64,000 nucleotides of DNA from Chryseobacterium oryzae (GTDB lineage Bacteria > Bacteroidota > Bacteroidia > Flavobacteriales > Weeksellaceae). Both the position numbers and the translations under genes were made by a program. The stretch spans positions 2,418,001-2,482,000 of the forward strand of contig NZ_CP094529.1 of the NCBI RefSeq assembly GCF_022811665.1, written 5' to 3'. Every line of letters starts with the position of its first letter. Position 1 is the stretch's first letter. This document shows positions 1-9,900 of the stretch, piece after piece. The notes below the pieces were generated by a model that was given only the letters and a program-made list of their open reading frames with translations, was not told where the DNA came from and made no database searches.

Positions 1-2
1 TA

Positions 3-305
3 AGCCACAAAGGATTTCTGAAAAAAATCCCCGATATTTTCAGAATGGTTAAGTTATGGAGAAAAGGTGTTTATCCTGCAAAGTCGATGGATATGATTCT
101 TCCGCTTTTAGGGATTTTATATGTACTTTCTCCCATAGATTTAATTCCAGATTTTTTCATTCCTGTTGTAGGGGTTTTGGACGATTTGGCTGTTTTATCC
201 TTTACCATCCCAAAACTAATGAAAGAAGTAGATAAATTTCTTCTTTGGGAAACCGAACGAAAATATGGCAATGCACAAATAATAGAGGCAGAAATTGTAA
301 AATAA
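3..305 (+). CDS. DUF1232 (YkvA-like) small membrane protein, 5' end outside window
   Basis: The reading frame is open to the left edge, so the ATG at 45 is probably internal and the true start lies before base 1. The visible protein (about 100 residues) has the DUF1232 core: a hydrophobic stretch followed by LSPIDLIPDF, then a second hydrophobic stretch with VLDDLAVL. That pattern identifies the YkvA-like family of small inner-membrane proteins, whose biochemical role is unknown. A terminator follows 4 bases after the stop, so this ends a transcript. The family call is secure; the function is not. Confidence 0.8.
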   Translation, partial: SHKGFLKKIPDIFRMVKLWRKGVYPAKSMDMILPLLGILYVLSPIDLIPDFFIPVVGVLDDLAVLSFTIPKLMKEVDKFLLWETERKYGNAQIIEAEIVK

Positions 306-308
306 ATA

Positions 309-334
309 AAACCATCCGAGTGATGGTTTTTTTG
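309..334 (+). terminator. Rho-independent terminator after the DUF1232 gene
   Basis: An 8-bp perfect stem (309-316 with 322-329), a 5-base loop and a run of seven Ts from 327. Confidence 0.85.
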
Positions 335-374
335 TTTATCATGAATTCGGTACTACCTTTTCATCACAAATCAT

Positions 375-382
375 TAAATTTG
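375..382 (+). promoter_or_regulatory. -7 element TAAATTTG of the UMP synthase promoter
   Basis: It matches the Bacteroidota -7 consensus TAnnTTTG. By the usual geometry transcription would start near 386, giving a leader of about 16 bases. No TTTG lies at the expected -33 position. Confidence 0.55.
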
Positions 383-401
383 CAATATCTAATAAAAAAT
401 A

Positions 402-1760
402 ATGGAAAGTAAAAAAGAATTCTTTTTGGAATGCTACAAACTGGGCATCATCAAATTTGGAAGATTCACCCTGAAAAGCGGTATTGAAAGCCCTTTTTAT
501 GTAGACTTAAGACCACTCGCATCCGATCCTAAAATCCTTAAAAATCTTGCCAACTATCTTTTGGATATGCTTCCTTTGGATAACTTCGACCTCATCTGCG
601 GAGTTCCTTATGCTGCACTTCCGATGGCAACTGCGATGTCTTTGGAAAGCTACATTCCGTTAATTATTAAAAGAAAAGAAGCCAAAGAATACGGTACAAA
701 AAAAATGATTGAGGGAATTTACCAGAAAGGACAGAATTGCCTTTTGGTAGAAGACGTTATCACCTCCGGAAAATCTTTGGTAGAAACCATTGCCGAAATC
801 GAGCAGGAAGATATTAAAGTAGCAGATATTGTTGTGGTTTTAGACCGAGAACAGGGAGGAAAACAACTTTTGGAAAGCAAAGGATACCGCGTTCATACAC
901 TTTTCAATATTTCTGAAGTTTGCGAAATTCTTCAAGAAAATGGAGATCTTAGCGATGCAGAAGTTCAGAGAATTAACGATTTCTTAAAAGGAAATCATAT
1001 TCAGTTTGAAGAAAAAAAGAGACTTTCTTATCAGCAGAAATTTGAGCAGGCACAACATTCTGTTTCAAAAAAATTATTAGAAACGGCATTAGCAAAAGAA
1101 TCTAATCTCATTGCTTCGGCAGATGTTACTACTACAAAAGAACTTTTGGAACTCGCAGAAAAAGTGGGACCACACATTATTGCATTAAAAACTCACATCG
1201 ACATTATTTCGGATTTTGATTACCAAAATACCATTATCCCATTAAAAGAAATAGCCTCAAAGCATAAATTTCTATTAATGGAAGACCGAAAATTTGCCGA
1301 TATAGGAAATACTCAGGAATTGCAGTTTACAAGCGGAGTTTTCAGAATTACCGACTGGGCAGATTTTGTAACTTCTCAGGTTATCGGAGGTTTCGAATCT
1401 TTAGACTGCTTCAAAAATGTGGGCGTAGTTGCCATTATAGGAATGTCTTCCAAAGGTACGTTAACATCCAATAATTACCGTGAAGAAGCCCTGAAAATCG
1501 CCCTTTCTCATCCTAACGTAATTGGTGGGGTTTCTCAAAATCCTATTCCTGAAGAAATTCTGCTTTTCACTCCTGGAGTAAACCTCGCAGATTCAGGTGA
1601 CGGAAAGGGGCAGCAATATAATACTCCGGAACATGTATTTAAAACCCTTCATACAGATTTTATCATCGTAGGAAGAGGAATTTATAAATCTGAAAACCCA
1701 GAACAGGCAGCATCACAATATAAAAGTGCAGGCTGGAATGCCTATCTCACATCTTTGTAA
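402..1760 (+). CDS. pyrEF: Bifunctional orotate phosphoribosyltransferase / OMP decarboxylase (UMP synthase)
   Basis: It catalyses the last two steps of de novo UMP synthesis: orotate plus PRPP to OMP, then decarboxylation to UMP, in the cytosol. Residues 1-195 form the PyrE half, with the PRPP-binding loop LLVEDVITSGKS at 114-125. Residues 215-452 form the PyrF half, with the catalytic Asp/Lys cluster MEDRKFADIGNT at 289-300 and the phosphate-binding IIVGRGIY near the C-terminus. At 452 residues it is close to animal UMP synthase in size and domain order (E then F), and the PyrF half resembles the eukaryotic-type subfamily, for example in its LFTPGVNL and GQQYNTPE stretches. Fused proteins are known in Bacteroidota. 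It is single-gene, with its own promoter and terminator. Confidence 0.95.
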   Translation: MESKKEFFLECYKLGIIKFGRFTLKSGIESPFYVDLRPLASDPKILKNLANYLLDMLPLDNFDLICGVPYAALPMATAMSLESYIPLIIKRKEAKEYGTKKMIEGIYQKGQNCLLVEDVITSGKSLVETIAEIEQEDIKVADIVVVLDREQGGKQLLESKGYRVHTLFNISEVCEILQENGDLSDAEVQRINDFLKGNHIQFEEKKRLSYQQKFEQAQHSVSKKLLETALAKESNLIASADVTTTKELLELAEKVGPHIIALKTHIDIISDFDYQNTIIPLKEIASKHKFLLMEDRKFADIGNTQELQFTSGVFRITDWADFVTSQVIGGFESLDCFKNVGVVAIIGMSSKGTLTSNNYREEALKIALSHPNVIGGVSQNPIPEEILLFTPGVNLADSGDGKGQQYNTPEHVFKTLHTDFIIVGRGIYKSENPEQAASQYKSAGWNAYLTSL

Positions 1761-1781
1761 AAAATAATTATACTTATTACT

Positions 1782-1827
1782 TCCTGAAATTTGAATTGTA
1801 ATATCATTCAAATTTCAGGATTTTTTT
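1782..1827 (+). terminator. Strong terminator after pyrEF
   Basis: A perfect 15-bp inverted repeat (1782-1796 with 1806-1820) followed by seven Ts. Confidence 0.9.
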
Positions 1828-1894
1828 ATTGAATACTTTTATATTTTAACAGTATTACTGTTTTAAAAAATATTTTTTTTGCATTAAAATACAT

Positions 1895-1902
1895 TATATT
1901 TG
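1895..1902 (+). promoter_or_regulatory. -7 element TATATTTG upstream of the M1-like outer-membrane gene
   Basis: It matches TAnnTTTG and predicts a start near 1906, 13 bases before the TTG codon at 1919. A T-run ending in TTTG lies only 13 bases upstream, which is too close for a normal -33 element. Confidence 0.5.
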
Positions 1903-1918
1903 ATGCTTTATCAGAGCA

Positions 1919-4738
1919 TTGAAAAAATTTGGTGTAAGTATTTTTCTGTTTTTTGGAATTGTGCAATTTCATGCACAAAAAGACAGTATATCTATAAATG
2001 CGGAACTTTCTCCGGACAGAAAAACCATTGATGTAAGTCAGCAAATTGTTTATTACAATCATTCCGACAAAGATCTTAATACCATTAAACTTCTCAACTG
2101 GATTTCTGCTTACAATAAGCGAGGAACAACCCTTGTTTACCGCAAACTTGAAGACCGTAATTACAACTTACATTTCGCTAAAAAAGAAGAACTTGGTAAA
2201 GTTTTACATCTCGAAATAAGCGATGATAAGCATTCAATAACGATTCAAAATGAGGTAACTGATGAAAATCTTTTCCTGAAACTGAAAGAAGCTCTTCATC
2301 CTGGACAGCAGATAAAATTAGAGCTTAAATACAAACTTCAATTACCTGACAGAAAATTTACAGGATACGGGACTTCTCCACAAGATACTGCATTGAAGTA
2401 TTTTTTCATTGTACCGGATCATTTTGATGACTCCAACATGGTAAAACGAAACTACCGCGATATTGAGGAATCTGTAAATTTTAAAACCTATTGGGCTGTA
2501 AAATTTAACACTAAAGAAGTTTACAACATTCAAAGTAATCTTCCAAAGAACGAGCCTGATTCTTTTAGCGGATATTTGAATTCTGACCCTGAATTTCTTT
2601 TCAGCAAAAATAATTACCCATCCGTTACCATAAATTCTGATGATGTAAAAACCGAAATACAGTTTGGTTATCCGGTAAGTTCACAGGAAATTCAAAATCT
2701 AGAGTTTTACCTTCCATTACAGTTGAAATTCATTAAAGAAAGAATAGGAAGCATTCCTGAAAAACTTTTTATTTCTGATAAATTCAGAGCAAAAGAAGAT
2801 TTTTTCGGAAATAACGATATCCAGTTCTGGAAATTCAGATTCAAACTATTTTCGGATGCGGAAAATGCAGATTTGGATTATTTTGGGATTATCAGCAAAA
2901 AAATTCTCGAGGAAAAAATCATTGCAGATAAAGAGGAAAACCATTGGTTTAAAAACGGATTAAAATCTTATTTGGAAATACAGTATCTAAAAAAATTCTA
3001 CAGTGATGCAAAACTGTTGGGACAGCTTCCGGAAACTAAAATCTTTGGAGTAAAACCTTTAAAATTATTTCATGCATCTAAAGTAAAATTACTCGATCGG
3101 TACGGATTAGCCTATCAGTACATTATGACACAGAATCTGGATCAGAAAATTGACGAACCTTTTTCGGTGCTCAGCAATTTCAATGATATGGCAATAAGTA
3201 GTTTCGAAACTGGAACATTGTTCAGTTATTCGGCGGATAAGATGGGTGCAGAAAAATTCAACACACTCGTTAAAGACTATATTGCAGAGAATGCGAACAA
3301 TGAAGTAAATCCTCACGATTTTTTAGAAAAACTTTCGGAAAAAGATGCTTCTTCGGAATATCTTAAACGTTATATCAGCAAAAAACAACGGGTTAATTTC
3401 AGATTAAAAAATTTCAGAACCGAAAACGATTTTCTGAATGTGAAAATTGCAAAAAACACAGACGAAAATATTCCTGTAAAGCTCGAAGCACAGACAAAAG
3501 AAGGCAAAAGAACAACTTATTGGATAGATACAGAAAAAAATGAACGCCAGAAAACCGTACAAATCCCTGCGGAAGATGTTTACAAAATTACTTTAAACAA
3601 CGATTATATTTTCCCTGAGGCTAATTACAGAGATAATTTCCTTTATACAAAAGGGATTTTTTCTAATGCCAAAAAAATTAAATTTAAGCTGATAAAAGAC
3701 ATTCCAAATCCGGAGTTTAATGAAATTTATCTCAACCCGAGAATTCGTTTCACCAATACTTATGATAAGTTTCTTATCGGGATGAACTTCAAAAACCAGT
3801 CATTATTCGATCAGAAATTTCTGTATTCTATAACTCCGTCTTACAGTACAGGAACGGGGAAACTTACGGGTTCCGGAGCTATTTCCTACTCGTTTTTACC
3901 TGCCGAAAGTGTGATCCAAAGACTTACTTTTGGAGTTTCAGGCTCTTATTTTCATTACGATTATGATTTAGCATATCAGAAAAATTCTTTGTACACCAAT
4001 ATTAGTTTCAGAAAAAACCCTAGAAGTACAGTCAGTCGTGGATTAGGGATTTCCTACACCTATTTTCAACGTGATCTCAATCCTCAAATGATTGCTCAAA
4101 ATGATTATGCTAAATATAATCTCTGGACGGTTGGTTATGGGTTTACCGACAACGAGATGATTCATGAAAAAAGTTTCAGCATCAGTACTCAGGGAATGGA
4201 AGATTACAATAAAATTACCGCTGAAGCATTATACCGATGGGAATTTGCACCAAGACAAAAGTTGAGTTTGAGACTTTTTGGAGGGTATTTTGCCAGAAAT
4301 GAAACCAGAAACAATATTTTCGATTATGGGATATCCCGAGTTTCAGATTATTCATTTTCGTATAATCTTTTGGGACAAAGTGCAACCGGTGGGATATTGT
4401 CTCAGCAGTTTATTTTGGCAGACGGAGGTTTTAAATCTTTTATTCCGGGAAGTGTAAATCAGTGGATTACTTCTTTTAATGTAGATTCAAGTGTTTGGAA
4501 AATTTTTCATATTTACGCAGATGCCGGACTTTACAAAAACAAAAATCAGCCTACACAATTCATTTGGGACAGCGGTGTAAAAGTTCGGCTTATACCCGAT
4601 TTCCTTGAAATATTTTTACCCGTACAGTCTTCTTTAGGATTCGAACCCGCTTTCAAGGATTATGGAAAAAGAATACGATATACTTTAATCCTGAATTTAA
4701 GCACCATTATTAATGCAGCAAGGAGAGGATGGTATTAA
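1919..4738 (+). CDS. Degenerate M1-peptidase-like protein with C-terminal outer-membrane barrel
   Basis: The start is TTG: no in-frame ATG exists between the upstream stop at 1901 and the signal peptide, and starting at 1919 gives a clean lipid-free signal peptide ending HAQ. Residues about 20-480 resemble the gluzincin/M1 aminopeptidase fold: an N-terminal beta-rich saddle, then a helical region with HWFKNGLKSYLE where active enzymes have the second half of the zinc site. The HExxH motif is absent, so peptidase activity is unlikely. Residues from about 590 to 939 are rich in alternating aromatic beta strands and end in a hydrophobic strand, consistent with a membrane barrel of the surface-antigen type. 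Location (outer membrane) is inferred; the substrate is unknown. It converges on the next gene. Confidence 0.65.
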   Translation: MKKFGVSIFLFFGIVQFHAQKDSISINAELSPDRKTIDVSQQIVYYNHSDKDLNTIKLLNWISAYNKRGTTLVYRKLEDRNYNLHFAKKEELGKVLHLEISDDKHSITIQNEVTDENLFLKLKEALHPGQQIKLELKYKLQLPDRKFTGYGTSPQDTALKYFFIVPDHFDDSNMVKRNYRDIEESVNFKTYWAVKFNTKEVYNIQSNLPKNEPDSFSGYLNSDPEFLFSKNNYPSVTINSDDVKTEIQFGYPVSSQEIQNLEFYLPLQLKFIKERIGSIPEKLFISDKFRAKEDFFGNNDIQFWKFRFKLFSDAENADLDYFGIISKKILEEKIIADKEENHWFKNGLKSYLEIQYLKKFYSDAKLLGQLPETKIFGVKPLKLFHASKVKLLDRYGLAYQYIMTQNLDQKIDEPFSVLSNFNDMAISSFETGTLFSYSADKMGAEKFNTLVKDYIAENANNEVNPHDFLEKLSEKDASSEYLKRYISKKQRVNFRLKNFRTENDFLNVKIAKNTDENIPVKLEAQTKEGKRTTYWIDTEKNERQKTVQIPAEDVYKITLNNDYIFPEANYRDNFLYTKGIFSNAKKIKFKLIKDIPNPEFNEIYLNPRIRFTNTYDKFLIGMNFKNQSLFDQKFLYSITPSYSTGTGKLTGSGAISYSFLPAESVIQRLTFGVSGSYFHYDYDLAYQKNSLYTNISFRKNPRSTVSRGLGISYTYFQRDLNPQMIAQNDYAKYNLWTVGYGFTDNEMIHEKSFSISTQGMEDYNKITAEALYRWEFAPRQKLSLRLFGGYFARNETRNNIFDYGISRVSDYSFSYNLLGQSATGGILSQQFILADGGFKSFIPGSVNQWITSFNVDSSVWKIFHIYADAGLYKNKNQPTQFIWDSGVKVRLIPDFLEIFLPVQSSLGFEPAFKDYGKRIRYTLILNLSTIINAARRGWY

Positions 4739-4764
4739 AAAACAGCAATCTTTCGACTGCTGTT
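4733..4764 (-). terminator. Terminator for the lamin-tail T9SS protein
   Basis: A 7-bp stem (4741-4747 with 4758-4764). On the minus strand it is followed by a T-run that overlaps the end of the convergent gene. Confidence 0.6.
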
Positions 4765-4789
4765 GAATGATACTGAGTTATTTAACCCC

Positions 4790-5650
4790 TTAATCTTTAA
4801 TAATTTTCTGAGATACCGGCTGATTATCTATTGTAGCCGTAATGATGTAATTTCCTTTTTGAAGATCTGCAACATTTAGATATCTAGCATATTTGCTTTC
4901 AGAAGTTCTGATTAATTGACCGGAAAGGGTATAAATCTTAATATCTTTTACTTCTGTTCCAAAAATAATTTCATCTTCTTTAACGAAGGTGTTTTGTACA
5001 AATTTATACTTGTGCGCTGTGCTTTGTAAATCGGTTACCGCTAAATTTCCTGATGATTGTGGTGTTGGTAGAGTTATTGTAAAATCTATATTATTATTGT
5101 TGGTATCTCCGCTTACTCTGGTGATAGAATTTAAGATTGTTGGCGATGGTGCAGCACCTGCTCCCTCAAATTGATTTGCCAAACCATATCCTACAAAATC
5201 TAAGACATTTGCAGAAGTAGGCCCAGAAACTTGAGTGTTATTATTCGCCAAAGCCACTTTGCCAGAAGTAAAAGCAAGCCCAACTCCTACTCCAACCTGT
5301 GCGGATCCATCGAAGTTTAGTAAAGCAGTTACAATAAGATTGGGATTGAGCAAATTAATGATTCCTCCAAAACCATCTGTTCCGTGCTGAATTAAATAGG
5401 TTTGTCCTGCCGCTAAAGTAATATTAGGAAGATTATTGTATTGAGTAAAACTGCCGGTAGATGATGCATACTGAATTGTAGCCCCATTCAGTGAAGCTGT
5501 TGTGGAACCAATGTTCTTCAGTTCTATGAAATCGTGGGTAATGGCTGCTCCAAGAATACCACCCCCAGTGTAAATTTCATTAATAACAATCTGTGCATTA
5601 GAAAACGCAGTCATCGAAACAAGTCCGATAAAAGTAAATACTTTTTTCAT
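4790..5650 (-). CDS. Lamin-tail-domain protein with T9SS type A sorting domain
   Basis: It has a signal peptide ending SNAQ, and residues about 20-160 carry the lamin tail (LTD) pattern IVINEIYTGG, then HDFIELKN and LAAGQTYLI. LTD domains in bacteria sit on secreted or surface nucleases and other proteins, but no catalytic domain is present here. The last 70 residues are a Por/T9SS type A C-terminal domain with IKIYTLSGQLIRT, LQKGNYIIT and a basic QKIIKD end, which directs export across the outer membrane by T9SS. Its C-terminal domain closely resembles that of the neighbour at 5809-6753. Role unknown. Confidence 0.8.
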   Translation of the reverse strand: MKKVFTFIGLVSMTAFSNAQIVINEIYTGGGILGAAITHDFIELKNIGSTTASLNGATIQYASSTGSFTQYNNLPNITLAAGQTYLIQHGTDGFGGIINLLNPNLIVTALLNFDGSAQVGVGVGLAFTSGKVALANNNTQVSGPTSANVLDFVGYGLANQFEGAGAAPSPTILNSITRVSGDTNNNNIDFTITLPTPQSSGNLAVTDLQSTAHKYKFVQNTFVKEDEIIFGTEVKDIKIYTLSGQLIRTSESKYARYLNVADLQKGNYIITATIDNQPVSQKIIKD

Positions 5651-5760
5651 AACAATATATTTTGGTGATTGTCATAAAAAATCCAAAAATAATACCAAAT
5701 ATTTATATTTTACACATAAATATTACATTATACATGAAAACTTAATGATTTAAAATCATA

Positions 5761-5784
5761 AAAAAACCACTTCGTATGAAGTGG
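5761..5784 (-). terminator. Terminator for the T9SS protein at 5809-6753
   Basis: A 7-bp perfect stem CCACTTC/GAAGTGG (5767-5773, 5778-5784) with a T-run on the minus strand. Confidence 0.8.
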
Positions 5785-5808
5785 CTTTGCTATTAAATAT
5801 ATAATATA

Positions 5809-6753
5809 TTAATCTTTCAAAATTTTCTGAGAAACTGGTTGGTTATTTACAGTTCCTGTTACTAGATAGCTACCTTTAGGCAAATCTGCAACATTTACAG
5901 TTTCGTTAGCTTTAACAGAAGTTGCTTTTAACAATTGACCTGTTAACGTGTAAACTTTTACGTCTTTCGCATCCTCTCCAAAAGTAATTTCGTCATTTTT
6001 TACGAAAGTATTTTTTACGAAAAGAGATTTAGATTTGTTAAAATCTGAAATAGCCAATACAGGAGCATACACTCTAGCCACCAAATTACTTATGCTAACA
6101 TTTCCAGTCCCAGATGTTGCATTCCCTGCTTGTCTAATCGCAATACCTGCTAAAGTAGCGGGTGAAGCTCCTGCCCCTGTGCTATTTGTTAAAAGTGGTT
6201 GAGAATCGATTTGTAAAGTAGCAGTATTTGTTGCGGGAGAAACCGAATTATCCATTATAAAAGTAACCAAAATATTTGATGCAGTACCATAAGGAACTTC
6301 TGTTCCATAAGTTGGAATTGCAGAAGTACCAGACCCATTATTTAAAACCCCTAAAGAATATCCAGTTGCAGAACCTTTAATATATAATCTCCCATTAAAA
6401 TTACCAGTTGTTGTTCCTGCAGTCACCGTAAACATTAAAAAATAATCCCCTGAAGTTGAGAGACCGGTTGCACTTGGAACATTAATGACAGCAGAATAAT
6501 CTGCTTTGCTAATTCCCGTAGCACTCACGGCGTATGATGAACTAAACGCTTTATTTGCATCCTCACTATTACCCGCAACAAGATTAACTTTAGATCCATC
6601 TGAGGTTAACTGACCTTGTGTTCCACTATGATTAACCCAACCATTATTTGTTAAAGCACCAACATAGCTAAACGTATCTGATAAAACATTAGTTTGTGCA
6701 TTTGCAACTCCTGCAACTGCAACAATTCCTAAAATTGTAAAGATCTTTTTCAT
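5809..6753 (-). CDS. Secreted protein with T9SS type A sorting domain
   Basis: It has a signal peptide ending VANAQ. Residues about 20-235 are a threonine-, serine- and glycine-rich beta region of the jelly-roll/lectin-like kind with no motif I can name. Residues 245-314 are a T9SS type A C-terminal domain (VKVYTLTGQLLKA, LPKGSYLVT, QKILKD end), which implies export and probably release or attachment at the cell surface by T9SS. It has its own promoter and terminator and is transcribed separately from the next protein. The sorting-domain call is firm; the function is unknown. Confidence 0.75.
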   Translation of the reverse strand: MKKIFTILGIVAVAGVANAQTNVLSDTFSYVGALTNNGWVNHSGTQGQLTSDGSKVNLVAGNSEDANKAFSSSYAVSATGISKADYSAVINVPSATGLSTSGDYFLMFTVTAGTTTGNFNGRLYIKGSATGYSLGVLNNGSGTSAIPTYGTEVPYGTASNILVTFIMDNSVSPATNTATLQIDSQPLLTNSTGAGASPATLAGIAIRQAGNATSGTGNVSISNLVARVYAPVLAISDFNKSKSLFVKNTFVKNDEITFGEDAKDVKVYTLTGQLLKATSVKANETVNVADLPKGSYLVTGTVNNQPVSQKILKD

Positions 6754-6785
6754 AAGTAAAATTTTTATATTAATAATTTATACGG

Positions 6786-6818
6786 CAAAAATAATGCTAT
6801 TTTTTCATTTTACACAAA
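6786..6818 (-). promoter_or_regulatory. Bacteroidota-type promoter of the T9SS protein at 5809-6753
   Basis: On the minus strand it reads TTTG (6818-6815), a 21-base spacer, then TATTTTTG (6793-6786), fitting TTTG-N19-23-TAnnTTTG. The start is predicted near 6782, giving a leader of about 28 bases. Confidence 0.75.
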
Positions 6819-6900
6819 AATAAGGTTAAATTTCTGTTAATAACGCTAAAACCTTTACTGTTCACAATTTTTAGTTATTTTTACCAATTATTTTACAGAT

Positions 6901-9900
6901 TTGAGGAATTATATTCTGATATTCTTATTGTTTTTCATGGGCTTATCATCTTATAACGCCCAAATTTTTACGTGGAAAAATCCCAACACCCTTCAAGACA
7001 GTATAAAAAAAGACAGCATTATCGCTTTAAGACTAGAAAGAGATCTTTTTGCAAAAGATACTATGGATTTTGTAAAAACCAGTAACAGAATTATTGTAGA
7101 TGAAGCTGTATTGGCAAAAAACAATTCTAAAAGATTTTTGGGCGAGCTCAATTCTAAAGGCTCCATTATTAGAGGAATTACTTTTGGGAACAACCAGGGA
7201 CAATCTGTACAAAGCTCTATGGATTTACAGATTTCCGGAAGACTTTCGAAAGATGTAACAGTTCTTGCAAGTATTTCAGATCACAATTTACCGATTCAGG
7301 CGGATGGATATACTCAAACTCTTGAAGAATTCGACAGAATTTATATGCAGCTTAATATTAAAGAAAAATCTATTCTCAGAGCAGGACATTTAGATTTGGC
7401 TGAAACTAAAAATTATTTTTCAAAATACCAGAGAAGAAGCATGGGACTTCAGTTTCAGACACAGTTTGGAACCGACAATAAAACTTTTGTAGACATTTCG
7501 GCAGGTGTTGCACGAAGTGAATTTCACAGAATTCGTTTTCAGGGAATTGAAGGAAACCAAGGGCCATACCGCCTTACAGGTAAAAACGGCGAACAATTCA
7601 TCACCTTAATTTCCGGCTCTGAACAGGTTTTCATAGACGGGATTTTAATGAAACGTGGAGAAAACCAAGACTACGTCATCAATTACAATACAGGAGAAGT
7701 TACTTTTACGAGTTTCAGACCTATTTTCCAGCAAAATTTCATCACAATTTCGTTCAATTACGCCAATAGAAATTATTCCAGATATTTATTTACCGGAAAA
7801 TTAGAACATCAGAGAGAGAAATTCAGAATAGGACTGAATTGGTTCATGGAAAATGACAACAAAAACGCTCCCTTAGCTTTAAATTTATCCAAAGAAGATG
7901 AACAAATTCTCGCCAATGCCGGAAACGACCCGAATTTAATGTACGCTCCGTCTGGTGTGGTGGCAGAATATAATGTAAATAAAATACTGTACAGTTTGGT
8001 TCAGAACCCGAGCGGAAGTTACTACCAGTTTTCTACCGATCCGGCTCAAACTCTTTATCAGGTTTCTTTCACGTACTTCGGCGCCAATCTTGGTGAATAC
8101 CGACTGAAGCAGACTACCAATAACGGTAGAGTTTTCGAATATGTCGGTCCCAACATGGGAGACTACAGAGCGGTAAGAAAATTACCTTCACCACAAAAAG
8201 CACAGGTTTATACTGTTAATTCTGAGTATTTATTGAAAGACGGTAAAATTGGAGCAGATGTTTCCTTAAGCAATTACGATCTCAATTTGTTTTCATCTAA
8301 GGATTCTGACCAGAATATTGGCTATGCTGCAAGAATTTTCGGGAATAAAACATTTACGAAAAACAGTTGGAAAGGAACTCCAAGTTTTGAATATCAATAT
8401 ATAGACAAGCAATTCCATATTTTAGACCGTATTAATGATGTAGAATTCTCCAGAGATTTCAACTTAGCCAAAGAATTCAACAATATCACTCAAAATCGTT
8501 TTATTTTCAGTTTTTTAAATAAATGGAATAACAAATCTGTCCTTAATTACAGAGTAAATTATCTTGATGAACGAGATTCTTACAAAGGAATTAAAAATGA
8601 TTTGGATTTTGGTTGGATTAAAGGAAAATTCACCACCAAAGGAAACTTTTCTTACTTAGATACAAAAGCAACACTTCAGAACACTAAATTCATTCGATCC
8701 GGAGCCGGAACAGAATTTACCGGAGAAAAAGGCAGCTGGGCTTTAGGCGGAAGCATGGAACATAACGAAAAGAAATTTAACGACAGCCAGTTGATGGATG
8801 TTACGAGTTTCAGCTGGAAAGAACTTTTTGTACAGAAAAAAGTTGGAGACAGTGTTAGAACAAAGCTTTTGGCTAAAATGTATGTGAGAGACAATGATTC
8901 TGTTCGGGATAACAGATTGCAGAACATGAACCGTATTTTAGGTTTTATGGCAGAAAGCCAGATTATTAAAACTGAAAAAACTACATTAAATGCTTTGCTT
9001 CATTACAGAAAATTTTTCTATAAAAATGATGATGTAGATCTAAACCAAAATAAAGATTTTGTTGTAGGAAACATTTTATACAATCAGCAGCTTTTCAAAA
9101 ACGGAATGCGTTTGCAGGCATTTTACGAGCTTGGAAATGGGCAAGAAGCACAGCGGGAATTTCAGTACATTAAAGTTACCGATGGACAGGGAGTTTACAA
9201 ATGGACCGATTACAACGGCGATGGCGTACAACAGCTCGATGAGTTTGAAATTGCAGAATATTCAGATTTAGCACAATATATTAGAGTGTACACCAATTCG
9301 GTAAGATATATTCCGTCGAATAAAAATAAATTGCAGCTTGCATTATTCGTTAATCCATCGGTGGTTTTCAGTTCTGAAAACAAATTTTTAAAACGCTGGA
9401 ATTTTAATGTTTCTTTAAATTCTCAAAATTCATTCTATAAAAAAGATAAAGTTTTGGTTTTAAACCCTTTCGAAACCGGAGAAAATCTGATTCTTAAAAA
9501 CCAGAACATTCTTATGTCTGCCCAGTTTAACCCAACCGACCAGTCGGGCTGGAACGGGAATTACCGCTTCATCTCCAACGATAATCTCCTGAATGCCAAT
9601 TTCAGCAATGAAGAAAGAAATCAAACCTCTCATTTTGTGAATTTAGGCTATTGGTTCAATAAAGAATTCAGAATCGACTGGGAAAATTCTATTCACGACA
9701 TTCAAAACTCATCGCAACTTTTTGCTACGAGAGATTACCGCCTCAATAATTTCGAAACCAAACCTAAAGCAACATATCGCTTTACAGATGCCATTCAGGC
9801 AGAGTTTTCTTCGGCATACCGAGAAAAAAAGAGAATGGATGGCGAAGAAATGCTTAAAGCTTTCGATATTACAGGAACAATACAGTGGGAACGCAAGAAA

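Noticed and set aside
1826..2062. A 78-codon minus-strand ORF across the start of the M1-like gene
   Set aside because: It overlaps the -7 box and the signal peptide of the real gene and has no recognisable domain.
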